From an uncultured Aquimarina sp. (GTDB taxonomy: Bacteria; Bacteroidota; Bacteroidia; Flavobacteriales; Flavobacteriaceae): a DNA stretch of 64,000 nucleotides. The DNA is taken from positions 1-64,000 of the forward strand of contig CANMLL010000023.1 of the NCBI GenBank assembly GCA_947498775.1. The letters run 5' to 3'. The number at the start of each line of letters is the position of its first letter. Within the stretch, counting starts at the first letter, position 1. The notes beneath the pieces are model-generated. The model did not search any database and was not told the origin of the DNA. It saw nothing but the letters and a program-made list of their open reading frames with translations. Position numbers and translations under genes: made by a program. Of the stretch, positions 1 through 9,111 are shown in pieces.

Positions 1-2373
1 ACTGATGTTGATCCGAACAATGATGGTAGTCCGGATGATCCGACAGTGACCGATTTAAGACAACCTTTATTAGATATTACAAAAACAGCCACACTAGATG
101 ATGTGAATATGAATGGTTTTGCAGATGTCGGAGAAAATATTGACTATGTATTTGTACTAACTAATAGAGGAAATGTTGACCTAACGGGTATTAGTGTAAC
201 AGATGGAGATGCAACCGTTAGTCCGATGACGACAATTGATTTAGTTGCCGGAGCTATAGATAATAGTACATATACTGCGACACATACACTTACACAGGCC
301 GAAATTGATTCAGGTAGTTATACTAATCAAGCTACAGTAATCGGGTTAGATCCAAATAATGTTACCGTAACAGATCTATCTGATGATCCTATAGATGTAA
401 CAGATAGTGATCCAAATATGGATGGTAGTCCAGATGATCCTACAGTACTTACCTTGACTCCTAATCCGGCAATTAATATTACCAAAGCCGACAATGCACC
501 GGCAGATGGTTCTTATGATACGGTTGGTGAAGCTATTACCTATACTATTCTGGTAACTAATGATGGAAATGTAACGCTAACCGATGTAGATGTTACTGAT
601 GGTAATGCAGATACAATTACTCCGGGTACAATTACGAGTATTGATCCGGGACAGACTATTTCTGTAACAGCTACGCATACCATAACACAATTTGATCTGG
701 ATAATGGAGAAGTTATTAATACAGCAAATGTAACAGGAGATAGTCCAACAGGAATTGATGATGTTACCGATGATTCTGATGATCCGGATACTGCTACCCT
801 TGATGATGCTACGATAACTCCAATTGATCAGAACCCAGAACTTACAATAACCAAACTAGACGATCCTGCACCAGATGGAGCTTATGATACTGTAGGAGAA
901 GTAATAACTTATACAATGGAAGTTATTAATACAGGTACAGTGACGCTAACCAACGTGATCGTTTCTGATGCAAATGCCGATGTGGGTAGTATTATTCCAG
1001 CTTCGATAGCAACAATGGCTCCAGGAGATAGGGTAACAGTTATTGCTTCACATATAATCACCCAAGCCGATCTTGATGCTGGTATTGTAATCAACCAAGC
1101 AGATGTTACAGGAGATGACCCTAACGGAATTCCTGTAACCGATATGTCTGATGATCCTACTACTCCTGATCCAGATGATGCTACCGAAACTGAGACAGGA
1201 TTAAATACCGAAGGAAGATTATCAGTTACCAAAGCTGCAGACCCAAGAGTATTTGCTTCCGAAGGAGATGTGATCACCTATACAATAGAAATCGAAAATA
1301 CAGGTAGTGTCACATTAAACAATATCACTGTGATTGATACCAATGCCACAATTATTTCAGGACTCCCAATCACTACATTAGCAACAGGAGATACAGCAAT
1401 TGTACTCGCCGAGCATGTAGTAACACAAGCCGATATTTTGGCAGGACAGGTTATTAACGTGGCCGAAGTAACAGGAACTACTCTAGGAGGCGAAGTGATT
1501 ACAGAGACTTCTGATGATCCAAATAATCCTGCAGATGTAGATCCAGATGGTGATGGTGATCCAGATGATGTAACTATAAGTGCTATCGATAGCGATGGTG
1601 ATGGAATAGCAGATCCAGATGATTTAGATGACGATAATGACGGAATTACAGATATCGAAGAACAAAATGGTGATCCGAACCTGGATACCGATGGTGATGG
1701 TATCGTAGATCGCTTAGATCTTGATGCCGACGGAGATGGTGTACTGGATGTATATGAGTCAGGAGCAGACCTTACTGGACTTACTGTTTCTGGAGAAGGT
1801 ACAATAGAAGGCGAAGTTGGTACTGATGGGATTCCTAATGGAGTTCAGGATATAGGAGAGTTTAATGATGGTACAATAAACTATCCTGTTCAGGATACAG
1901 ATGGAGATGGGATAGACGACTTCCAGGATGTTGATGATGATAATGATGGACTGCTTACAGTTAACGAAAACCCCGATCCAGATGGAAATGGTAATCCTGA
2001 AGATGCTTTTGATACCGACGGAAATGGAATTCCAGATTACCTAGAACCGAACGTTCCTTCAACTGGAGAAGACGGGATTACAGTATTCACAGGACTTTCA
2101 CCAAATGGAGATGGTGCAAATGATGTATTCGTAATCAGCGGAATCGAAAGATTAGAAAACACATTAGAGATCTATAACCGATGGGGTGTTATGGTATATG
2201 AGTCCAGAAACTATGGTAGAAATAATAATTTCTTTAGAGGAATTTCAAACGGAAGAACTACTATTGAAGAAAAGGATGAATTACCTGTAGGAACCTATTA
2301 CTATGTATTAGAATATATACTTGAATCTGGTGAACGTAAAAGTAGAGCAGGGTATTTATATATTAATAGATAA
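1..2373 (+). CDS. Large T9SS-secreted adhesin, 3' part (DUF11-like repeats, type B sorting domain)
   Basis: The reading frame is open from base 1, so the gene begins upstream; a GTG at 46 is not a plausible start. The 790 residues visible hold four DUF11/DUF7507-like repeats of about 120-130 residues, each beginning with an ITK-type motif (about bases 70, 472, 840, 1220). Next comes an Asp-rich thrombospondin-type-3-like calcium-binding stretch (about 1560-2060) and a C-terminal type B sorting domain (about 2085-2373) with the LSPNGDGANDVF and YNRWGVMVYES motifs. Known for the family: this domain targets proteins to the type IX secretion system and often needs an adjacent PorP/SprF protein, which follows here. 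Inference: a cell-surface filament or adhesin of the SprB kind. The length and N-terminal domains cannot be seen. Confidence 0.9.
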   Translation, partial: TDVDPNNDGSPDDPTVTDLRQPLLDITKTATLDDVNMNGFADVGENIDYVFVLTNRGNVDLTGISVTDGDATVSPMTTIDLVAGAIDNSTYTATHTLTQAEIDSGSYTNQATVIGLDPNNVTVTDLSDDPIDVTDSDPNMDGSPDDPTVLTLTPNPAINITKADNAPADGSYDTVGEAITYTILVTNDGNVTLTDVDVTDGNADTITPGTITSIDPGQTISVTATHTITQFDLDNGEVINTANVTGDSPTGIDDVTDDSDDPDTATLDDATITPIDQNPELTITKLDDPAPDGAYDTVGEVITYTMEVINTGTVTLTNVIVSDANADVGSIIPASIATMAPGDRVTVIASHIITQADLDAGIVINQADVTGDDPNGIPVTDMSDDPTTPDPDDATETETGLNTEGRLSVTKAADPRVFASEGDVITYTIEIENTGSVTLNNITVIDTNATIISGLPITTLATGDTAIVLAEHVVTQADILAGQVINVAEVTGTTLGGEVITETSDDPNNPADVDPDGDGDPDDVTISAIDSDGDGIADPDDLDDDNDGITDIEEQNGDPNLDTDGDGIVDRLDLDADGDGVLDVYESGADLTGLTVSGEGTIEGEVGTDGIPNGVQDIGEFNDGTINYPVQDTDGDGIDDFQDVDDDNDGLLTVNENPDPDGNGNPEDAFDTDGNGIPDYLEPNVPSTGEDGITVFTGLSPNGDGANDVFVISGIERLENTLEIYNRWGVMVYESRNYGRNNNFFRGISNGRTTIEEKDELPVGTYYYVLEYILESGERKSRAGYLYINR

Positions 2374-2389
2374 TCGACCAAAACTAAAT

Positions 2390-2414
2390 ACCCGCGGGTA
2401 TAATTCCCGTGGGT
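2390..2414 (+). terminator. GC-rich hairpin between adhesin and porP/sprF
   Basis: A 9-bp stem (2390-2398 with 2406-2414, one G-U pair) and a 7-nt loop lie in the 69-bp gap. The run after it is TTTAAATAAAAAAT rather than a clean U-tract, so it may attenuate between the adhesin and the downstream genes or protect the 3' end, rather than fully terminate. Confidence 0.4.
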
Positions 2415-2442
2415 TTAAATAAAAAATACTAAATTAGAGCGG

Positions 2443-3399
2443 ATGAAAAAAGTACACACAATAATTGCTACAGCACTTTTGAGTTTTGTGTTTCATTATA
2501 ATTATGCACAGCAAGATGCTCAATACACCCAATATATGTACAATACAATTAGTGTTAATCCGGCCTATGCAGGCAGTCGGGGTGTTATGAGTATAATGGG
2601 ACTACATCGTAGCCAATGGGTTGGTTTGGAAGGAGCCCCAAGAACACAAACATTAACACTTAATACACCTATAGGAAATAACGAACGTGTAGGGCTTGGA
2701 TTGTCTGTTGTGAATGATGAAATTGGTCCAACAGATGAGACATATATTGACGTTGATTTTTCATATACCATACCCACTTCTGATAAAGGAAAACTAAGTT
2801 TTGGATTAAAAGCCGGAGCGCATTTATTGAATATTGATTTTCAGAGATTAACCCAATTTAATGCTAATGATAATTTGTTTCAAAACAATATTGATAATAA
2901 ATTTAGCCCACAAGTGGGGATAGGGGCATACTATCACACCGATAAATTTTATTTTGGATTAAGTGCGCCTAATCTTTTAGAAACAGATCATTTTGATGAG
3001 AGTACAACCAGCAGTGATAGCGATGCGGTAAGTTTTTTGGCAGAAGAGAGAATTAATTACTACTTTATTTCTGGATATGTTTTTGATTTGAGTGATAATG
3101 TAAAGTTTAAACCTGCAGTTTTAAGTAAGTTGGTGTTTGGAGCACCATTGCAAGTAGATGTTTCAGCAAACTTTCTATTGTATGAACGTTTAACTCTTGG
3201 AGTGGCATATCGATGGAGTGCCGCTGTAACCGCTCAGGTTGGTTTTCAAGTATCTGACTCGATGATGATTGGTTTTGCTTATGATAGAGAAACAACAGAA
3301 TTAGGACAAACTCAGTTTAATGATGGTAGTTACGAAGTCATGTTGCGCTTTGAGCTCTTTAAAAAATATAATAGAATGTTAACCCCACGTTTCTTTTAA
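2443..3399 (+). CDS. PorP/SprF family type IX secretion outer-membrane protein
   Basis: 318 residues with a signal peptide ending at about residue 22 (Tyr-Ala-Gln). The mature N-terminus shows the family hallmark QYTQYMYN...NPAYAGS, followed by alternating strands typical of a small 14-strand-type outer-membrane barrel. Known for the family: SprF of Flavobacterium johnsoniae is needed for secretion of SprB, and paralogues lie next to type B sorting-domain adhesins. It follows such an adhesin by 69 bp and precedes a PorE-like gene by 39 bp, so a three-gene operon is likely. Inference: specific partner or anchor of the upstream adhesin. A second paralogue lies at 21928-22821. Confidence 0.9.
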   Translation: MKKVHTIIATALLSFVFHYNYAQQDAQYTQYMYNTISVNPAYAGSRGVMSIMGLHRSQWVGLEGAPRTQTLTLNTPIGNNERVGLGLSVVNDEIGPTDETYIDVDFSYTIPTSDKGKLSFGLKAGAHLLNIDFQRLTQFNANDNLFQNNIDNKFSPQVGIGAYYHTDKFYFGLSAPNLLETDHFDESTTSSDSDAVSFLAEERINYYFISGYVFDLSDNVKFKPAVLSKLVFGAPLQVDVSANFLLYERLTLGVAYRWSAAVTAQVGFQVSDSMMIGFAYDRETTELGQTQFNDGSYEVMLRFELFKKYNRMLTPRFF

Positions 3400-3438
3400 A
3401 AATATAGTGTTTTAAAGAAACGGTAAAACCTAAAACAG

Positions 3439-5409
3439 ATGAATTTGAACAATTACATAATACATCTATTTTTATGCATATTAATATCGTGTAAAGTATA
3501 CACTCAAGACAAGCGCCTTGAAAAAGCTAACGAGGACTTTGATCGTTTTGCCTTTGTCGATGCACGTAAAATATACCTGAAGGTTGCCGAAAGTGGTTAT
3601 GAATCATTGGACTTATTTAAAAAATTGGCAGATTCTTACTATTTCAATGCACAACTTGAAGAGGCCGTTCCTTGGTATGAGAAATTAACCAATAACTATG
3701 CAGATGAAATAGATCCTGAATATTTGTTTAGATACTCTCAAAGTTTAAAAAGTGTAGAACGTTATGAAGAAGCAGATAAGGTAATGGAGAGGTTTAATAC
3801 CCTTACAGGAAATGATCAAAGGGCCGAATACTTCATGAATACCCGAGATTATTTGAAGTTTATCGAAATGCAATCTGGGAAATTTAGGATATTAAAATTA
3901 AGTGTGAATTCAAAATATTCAGATTATGCGCCAAGTTTCAATAATCAAGGGCAACTCATATTTGCATCATCTCGAGGAGGAAGCGGAATGAGTAAAACAG
4001 TACACGAATGGAACGAAATGCCATTTTTGGATTTGTTTGCTTCTAATATGATTGCGGCCAATGGAATTCTTCAAACTCCTAAAAAATTAAAAGGAAAAAT
4101 TAATACAAAGTTTCATGAATCTTCCACTTCTTTCAGTAAAGATGGCCAAACAGTATATTTTACGCGAAACAATTATACAAAACGGAAACTTGGGTCCAAT
4201 ACCGCAGGTACCATATTGTTAAAAATATATAGAGCTACACTCGAAGATGAAAAATGGACCAATGTAGAAGAACTGCCTTTTAATAGCGACGAATATTCAG
4301 TAGCACACCCTGCTTTAAGCACAGATGGTAAAAAGCTTTATTTTGCCAGTGATATGCCCGATAGTAGAGGGCTTTCAGATTTATATGTGGTAGATGTAAA
4401 TGAAGATGGTACTTTTGGAGAACCAAGAAATCTAGGAGATAAAATTAATACTGAAGGTAGAGAAACATTTCCGTATGTGAGTGATTCTGGTCGATTGTAC
4501 TTTGCCAGTGATGGACATATAGGTTTGGGCGGGCTAGATGTTTTTATAGCCGTTCCCGAAGAATTCGGTGAGTTTTCCATTCCGTATAACGTAGGAAAAC
4601 CAGTAAACAGCGACGAAGACGATTTTACCTTTGTACTTAATGAAAGTACAAAAATAGGATACTTTGCAAGTAATCGTAAGGGTGGAAAAGGAAATGACGA
4701 TATCTATAGTTTCAAACAAACAGAAGAATTAATTACCGAGTGTAATCAATATGTAACCGGAGTGGTTACTGATGCTACTTCCAAAGAAAAATTGGCAGAG
4801 GCAGAGGTGATTTTGATGGATGATCTAAATAACGAATTACAAAGCACCGTTACCGATAATACGGGAAGATATAAGTTTGATCTTGAATGCGATACTCCTT
4901 ATGCCGTAAGAGCTACCAAACCCTCATTCAACCCAACCGAAGCTGTTTTGAACACCAATAATGTACTGGAGTTTGAACATAATCTTGCTTTACAGCTTAC
5001 CGATAGCGACTTAGATGGTAAAAAAGAATACCGTCGCGGAGACGATCTTGCCTTGATCTTAGATCTAGAACCTATTTATTTTGATCTCAATAAATCCTTC
5101 ATCCGTTCTGATTCAGAAGTAGAGTTACAAAAGATTATTGCTGCATTAAAAGAATACTCAGGGCTAAAAATAGACGTACGATCGCATACAGATAGTCGGG
5201 CAGATGATGATTATAATATGTATTTGAGTGAAAAACGTGCAAAAAGCACAATCAAATATATTATTGATAAAGGAGGGATCGATCCGTCGCGTGTTACAGG
5301 CAGAGGATATGGAGAAACCGATTTGGTTAACAAATGTAAAAATGAAGTAGTTTGCAGTGACGAAGAACACCAACTCAATCGACGAAGTGAGTTTATAATA
5401 ATAGAATAA
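3439..5409 (+). CDS. PorE-like multidomain OmpA family protein (T9SS-associated)
   Basis: 656 residues. The N-terminus carries a possible lipobox (LISC, Cys18), then TPR-like helices (about 25-145), PD40/WD40-like beta-propeller segments (about 160-425, repeated LYFASD motifs), a carboxypeptidase-regulatory-like domain (about 432-515) and a C-terminal OmpA peptidoglycan-binding domain (about 540-656). The OmpA domain has SHTDSR and EKRA motifs containing the expected Asp and Arg. This domain order is the one described for PorE of the Porphyromonas type IX system. Known: PorE links the outer-membrane complex to peptidoglycan. Inference: a paralogue serving the upstream adhesin/SprF pair; whether it is the main PorE of this cell cannot be told here. 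Confidence 0.85.
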   Translation: MNLNNYIIHLFLCILISCKVYTQDKRLEKANEDFDRFAFVDARKIYLKVAESGYESLDLFKKLADSYYFNAQLEEAVPWYEKLTNNYADEIDPEYLFRYSQSLKSVERYEEADKVMERFNTLTGNDQRAEYFMNTRDYLKFIEMQSGKFRILKLSVNSKYSDYAPSFNNQGQLIFASSRGGSGMSKTVHEWNEMPFLDLFASNMIAANGILQTPKKLKGKINTKFHESSTSFSKDGQTVYFTRNNYTKRKLGSNTAGTILLKIYRATLEDEKWTNVEELPFNSDEYSVAHPALSTDGKKLYFASDMPDSRGLSDLYVVDVNEDGTFGEPRNLGDKINTEGRETFPYVSDSGRLYFASDGHIGLGGLDVFIAVPEEFGEFSIPYNVGKPVNSDEDDFTFVLNESTKIGYFASNRKGGKGNDDIYSFKQTEELITECNQYVTGVVTDATSKEKLAEAEVILMDDLNNELQSTVTDNTGRYKFDLECDTPYAVRATKPSFNPTEAVLNTNNVLEFEHNLALQLTDSDLDGKKEYRRGDDLALILDLEPIYFDLNKSFIRSDSEVELQKIIAALKEYSGLKIDVRSHTDSRADDDYNMYLSEKRAKSTIKYIIDKGGIDPSRVTGRGYGETDLVNKCKNEVVCSDEEHQLNRRSEFIIIE

Positions 5410-5796
5410 TTTGAATATCCGTAATATATCATATACCATAATCGTCAACCTGAACTCGTTTTAGGTTCTCATTATAACTGATTGTTTATTAACGAAATGA
5501 GATTCCGAAATAAACCTGCCTACCTGCGGTAATGCAGACAGGGTTCGAAATGACGGTAAAGAATTACATTATGAACTCATCTTGACTTTTTGTTTTTGAC
5601 CAGGATCGACTGACAGGGAGAGGCCAGACGTAGCGATGGTAGTGAAATTTGACCAGATGAGGCACTTTTTGAAAGCTATAGCAGCGCTACAGATAAGAAA
5701 AGTAACAAAATATGGGTGAGTTTCAGTCATTTTTTAGGAAATAGAAAAAGTCAAGATGAGTTCTACTACATATTACGGATAATCATATAGAATAAT
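5401..5796. mobile_element. MITE-like insertion with terminal inverted repeats and 10-bp direct repeats
   Basis: A 376-bp segment (5411-5786) is flanked by identical 10-bp direct repeats (ATAGAATAAT at 5401-5410 and 5787-5796). Its outermost 17 bp form an inverted repeat with 15 matches (5411-5427 against 5770-5786). Inside is a second, perfect 19-bp inverted repeat (5573-5591 with 5745-5763) and a CCTGCCTACCTGC-type palindromic motif near 5516-5545. It contains no ORF of note. The left direct repeat includes the stop codon of the PorE-like gene, so the insertion leaves that gene intact. This explains most of the gap 5410-5926; the remaining 130 bases before the MscS gene hold nothing I recognise. 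Confidence 0.6.
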
Positions 5797-5926
5797 ATTA
5801 CTTCTTTAAACTAAAACTTTCTCATAAATGTAACTTGAACTCATTGATTTGTTACAAGAAGCTCGATTCTAAATCTCAAATTTTGAAAGAAAAATGGATA
5901 ACAAAACGTAATCAGAAAATACTATA

Positions 5927-6742
5927 ATGGAAAAAGCGCAAGAGTGGTTTAACTACGGTGTTGAACTTGCCAAAGAATTTGGTCCAAAACTTATTACCGC
6001 AATACTTATTTATAGTGTTGGCTCCTGGTTGATTAAGAAATTAATCAAAACAGTCGGGAAAATGATGGAAAAAAATAGGTATGACGATTCCTTACAAAAA
6101 TTCTTATTGAACCTGGTATCATGGGGTTTAAAAATATTTTTGATTATTGTGGTGATTTCCAGATTAGGGGTGGATATCACTACATTTGCAGCATTAATTG
6201 CTGCGGTTGGTTTGGCGGTTGGACTTTCGTTACAAGGATCCTTGTCTAATTTTGCAGGTGGCGTATTGATTATCATCTTCAGGCCATATAAAATTGGAGA
6301 TATAATAGAAGCTCAAGAAATATTAGGTACTGTCAAAGAGATAGAGATTTTTACCACCAAACTAATCACTCCAGAAAATAAATTGGCAATTATACCTAAT
6401 GGTGCATTGGCCAATGGCAATATCATTAATTATACGGCTGAAGGAAAAATGAGAGTAGATATTACTATTGGTATTGGGTATGATGAAGATATCAAGAATG
6501 CAAAGGAAGTGTTGTTGGGGGTATTAACTTCAAATGACAAAGTCTTAATAGAACCTGCTCCCACGGTAAATGTATCCAATCTGGGGGAAAGTTCTGTAGA
6601 TCTGGCAATACGACCTTATTGTACTCCCGAAAACTATTGGGATGTATATTTTGCGACTATAGAAAATTGTAAACTAGTACTAGACAAAGCAGGTATCGAA
6701 ATCCCATATCCGCATTCGGTAGAGATTCAGAAAGAGGGGTAA
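5927..6742 (+). CDS. MscS-family mechanosensitive ion channel
   Basis: 271 residues, the size of a minimal MscS. Three hydrophobic helices (about 20-42, 58-80, 84-115) precede a soluble beta/alpha vestibule domain. The third helix is Ala/Gly-rich (AALIAAVGLAVGLSLQGS) and runs into NFAGGVLI and FRPYKIGDIIE, the conserved pore-to-beta-domain junction. Known function: opens on membrane tension to release solutes in hypo-osmotic shock. It stands alone between a MITE-like element and a repeat array whose first hairpin begins directly after its stop codon, so that hairpin may act as its terminator. Confidence 0.92.
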   Translation: MEKAQEWFNYGVELAKEFGPKLITAILIYSVGSWLIKKLIKTVGKMMEKNRYDDSLQKFLLNLVSWGLKIFLIIVVISRLGVDITTFAALIAAVGLAVGLSLQGSLSNFAGGVLIIIFRPYKIGDIIEAQEILGTVKEIEIFTTKLITPENKLAIIPNGALANGNIINYTAEGKMRVDITIGIGYDEDIKNAKEVLLGVLTSNDKVLIEPAPTVNVSNLGESSVDLAIRPYCTPENYWDVYFATIENCKLVLDKAGIEIPYPHSVEIQKEG

Positions 6743-6807
6743 AAAAACACCCTTTGTTCAGCAAAGCTGAACATTCCCCTCTTTATCTAAAGAGGGGAGC
6801 CTAATAT
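6743..6807 (+). repeat. Two-hairpin leader block of the repeat family
   Basis: Directly after the MscS stop codon come GTTCAGC/GCTGAAC (6756-6762 with 6766-6772) and CCCCTCTTT/AAAGAGGGG (6776-6784 with 6789-6797). An almost identical block recurs at about 8996-9052. It always lies immediately 5' of a repeat core, so I treat it as part of the same family. Confidence 0.7.
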
Positions 6808-7240
6808 AAAAAAGCTCCTTCCCTTATCAAGGGAAGGTGTCCCGCCACGGCGGGACGGAAGGGTCAGTTCCCACTCCTGTTCCAGCAAAGCTAAACATTC
6901 CCCACTTTAACAAAAGCGGGGAGCTCCACATAAAAAAGCTCCTTCCCTTACCAAGGGAAGGTGTCCCGCCACAGCGGGACGGAAGGGTCAGTTCCCACTC
7001 CTGTTCCAGCAAAGCTAAACATTCTCCACTTTAACAAAAGAGAGGAATCCAATACAAAAAAGCTCCTTCCCTTACCAAGGGAAGGTGTCCCACCACAGCG
7101 GGACGGAAGGGTCAGTTCCCACTCCTGGTTCGGCATAGCTAAACATTCTCCACTTTAACAAAAGAGAGGAACCCAATACAAAAAAGCTCCTTCCCTTGCC
7201 AAGGGAAGGTGTCCCGCCACGGCGGGACGGAAGGGTCAGT
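6808..7240 (+). repeat. 124-bp tandem array, four structured cores
   Basis: Cores of 51 bp begin at 6814, 6938, 7062 and 7186, an exact 124-bp period; the fourth unit is cut after its core. Each core has two adjacent hairpins (CTTCCCTT/AAGGGAAG and GTCCCGC/GCGGGAC) followed by GGAAGGGT, which could also pair with the first CCTTCCC. The linker holds AGCAAAGCT and a C-rich/G-rich stem. Units differ by a few bases. All cores have the same orientation. Short ORFs through the array are repeat artefacts. More cores occur at 9059, 9729, 9833 and 9939. Confidence 0.85.
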
Positions 7241-7330
7241 TCACAAATCCCCAAAACATTTTTTTATCCATTACAAAACTGAAGACAATTGCAAGCGCTC
7301 GTCAAACTGTATCTTGTAAAGTAGTATTAA
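7241..7330 (-). pseudogene. Decayed 3' end of a DUF559 endonuclease gene
   Basis: Read on the minus strand from 7291 to 7241 this encodes QLSSVL, a stop codon, then WIKKCFGDL and a stop. The last codons of the intact DUF559 gene at 9112-9480 give QLPSVLQGIKDCFGWV. Upstream, KIQFDE resembles NKMVFDQ, with indels. The remnant's terminal stop lies 5 bp after a repeat core, nearly the same place as the intact gene's stop (3 bp after its core). It cannot encode a working protein. The 5' limit of homology is uncertain, perhaps near 7365. Confidence 0.65.
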
Positions 7331-7638
7331 AATGATATTTTTTAGTATCTTTTTTCCCTAAATCTAGAGGCTACATTAGAACTTCATAATAAAGGTTTCA
7401 AATGTACTAAAGAATAGTGAACGATATATTTTAAAGTAGTTGTAAACAGTAATACCAGCCCGTTTAAACGGAGGTTTTTTTATCATAGAACAAGTTGTAA
7501 ATGCAAGTAAATTTGTATTGTCTTTTCGTGAAATATTAGCTTTCTCATCAAAAACTAATGTATAATCCGGGCTAAACGATGTAATGTATAGTACAGATCG
7601 GTCTTGATTTTAAAGCAATACACTTAAAATAATACAGA
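7331..7638. other. AT-rich intergenic region
   Basis: No gene is evident. A 12-bp palindrome CCGTTTAAACGG (7460-7471) followed by GAGG and seven T could be a weak terminator-like structure. The left part may be further DUF559 remnant. No clear TAnnTTTG promoter was found for the downstream gene. Confidence 0.4.
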
Positions 7639-8958
7639 ATGAAAAAACAACTATATATAGGTGTTTTATTTTTTTTAATTTCTTTTTTTAGCTTTACGCA
7701 AACAGGTCCTGGAGGAGTAGGTACTATTGATGGGACATCTTCGTTACAAGTATGGTTAAAATCAGATGATATAGATGCAGATGGAGACAATACAGATAAT
7801 CCAGTTAATGGTAGTGCAATATCTACTTGGTCCGATTATAGTGGGAATACTAATAATTATACGCAAACAGGCGCAAACAGGCCGACATATAATACAACTG
7901 GCACTTTTGATGCGGTTAATTTCAATTCGGCTTTGGCTACGCCACAGTTTATGAACGGGTCAATTGCAGGAGCATATAGTAATGCAAGTGCATATTTTGT
8001 TTTAAATTCTGTAAAAACAGGGCTTTCTCATACTTTATTCGATAATACAACTAGTTCTTTACGTATAGAACAATGGCCAAATAGGGGTAGGGTAGGTTAT
8101 ACGCGTTATGGAGTTGCAGATTATAGTACAACAATAGCGTCTCCATTTGGTGTAAATTCTATACTATCTTATCATAAATCAGCTGGATCTGCTAACCTTA
8201 ATGTGCAAGTAAATGGAACAACTCAAGTATTGAATATAGGATCCACAACGGTCGGAATACCTTATGATAGAATTGGTAGAAATGCTACAGGTGCAGATGA
8301 AGCAAGTGGAGATTTTCTAGAAATAGTATTGTATAATAATAGCCTCAATACTGCACAGACTATTATAGTGGATAATTACCTTAGTGCTAAATATGCTGGT
8401 ATTACAATTCCGGTTGATGTATATAATGAAGATGATGTAGCAGCAGGTAATTATGATCATGATGTGGCTGGAATAGGTAGAATAGATGTTGCTAATCTTC
8501 ATAATGATGCTCAAGGAACAGGAATAGTGAGAGTGCTAAACCCTACAGGTCTGGATGATAATGAGTTTTTGATGTGGGGACATGATAATGGTGATGTGCT
8601 CATGAGTAATACTACAGATGTGCCTAATCGTATCCATGCAAGATTAGATCGTGAGTGGAGAGTAAGCGAAGTAAATACTGCAGGAGGAGCAGTGGATGTA
8701 GGTAGTGTTGAAATTAGATTTGATGCAACTGGACTAGTGGGAATTAATGCGTTTTTTTTGAAACTTTTGGTGGATACTGATAATGATGGTTTTTTTAATG
8801 ATGAAACCCCAATTTCGGGAGCTACTTCCCTTGGTAGTGATGTTTATAGTTTTACGGGAGTAACAGCACTTTCTAACAATACAAGGTTCACTTTGGCAAC
8901 AGGTGTACGTACAGTAATTATAAATAGAAGAACTACTTATAGAGTTAAAAACAATTAG
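7639..8958 (+). CDS. Secreted protein with LamG-like and DUF8202-like domains, no sorting domain
   Basis: 439 residues with a signal peptide (about 1-20, ending SFTQ). Residues about 30-250 resemble the LamG/concanavalin-like module that starts with SLQVWLKSDD in flavobacterial surface proteins. Residues about 255-420 resemble the domain probably catalogued as DUF8202, with DVAGIGR and REWRVSE motifs also seen in the giant protein at 11151 (DIFGIARDD, REWKSV). Such proteins normally end in a T9SS sorting domain; this one stops at a basic RTVIINRRTTYRVKNN tail. It is flanked on both sides by blocks of the repeat family, so truncation by rearrangement is possible. The function is unknown beyond being a likely exported, possibly carbohydrate-binding protein. 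Confidence 0.75.
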   Translation: MKKQLYIGVLFFLISFFSFTQTGPGGVGTIDGTSSLQVWLKSDDIDADGDNTDNPVNGSAISTWSDYSGNTNNYTQTGANRPTYNTTGTFDAVNFNSALATPQFMNGSIAGAYSNASAYFVLNSVKTGLSHTLFDNTTSSLRIEQWPNRGRVGYTRYGVADYSTTIASPFGVNSILSYHKSAGSANLNVQVNGTTQVLNIGSTTVGIPYDRIGRNATGADEASGDFLEIVLYNNSLNTAQTIIVDNYLSAKYAGITIPVDVYNEDDVAAGNYDHDVAGIGRIDVANLHNDAQGTGIVRVLNPTGLDDNEFLMWGHDNGDVLMSNTTDVPNRIHARLDREWRVSEVNTAGGAVDVGSVEIRFDATGLVGINAFFLKLLVDTDNDGFFNDETPISGATSLGSDVYSFTGVTALSNNTRFTLATGVRTVIINRRTTYRVKNN

Positions 8959-8989
8959 ATAATAAGGCTTAAAAAAGAGAGGGATTTCA

Positions 8990-9109
8990 AAACACCCCTG
9001 GTTCAGCAAAGCTGAACATTCCCCTCTTTATCTAAAGAGGGGAGCCTAATATAAAAAAGCTCCTTCCCTTACCAAGGGAAGGTGTCCCGCCACAGCGGGA
9101 CGGAAGGGT
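8990..9109 (+). repeat. Leader block plus repeat core abutting the DUF559 gene
   Basis: Nearly identical to 6749-6864: the two-hairpin block (GTTCAGC..GCTGAAC, CCCCTCTTT..AAAGAGGGG) and then one 51-bp core (9059-9109). The core ends 2 bp before the last base of the DUF559 coding region on the opposite strand. Confidence 0.8.
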
Positions 9110-9111
9110 CA

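Noticed and set aside
46..48. GTG as start of the first adhesin
   Set aside because: The frame stays open to the window edge and the repeat sequence continues upstream of it.
6808..7240. CRISPR array
   Set aside because: The repeat unit is 124 bp with no unique spacers, and there are no cas genes.
6827..7254. Several 60-65-codon ORFs on both strands
   Set aside because: They are translations of the 124-bp repeat and recur with its period.
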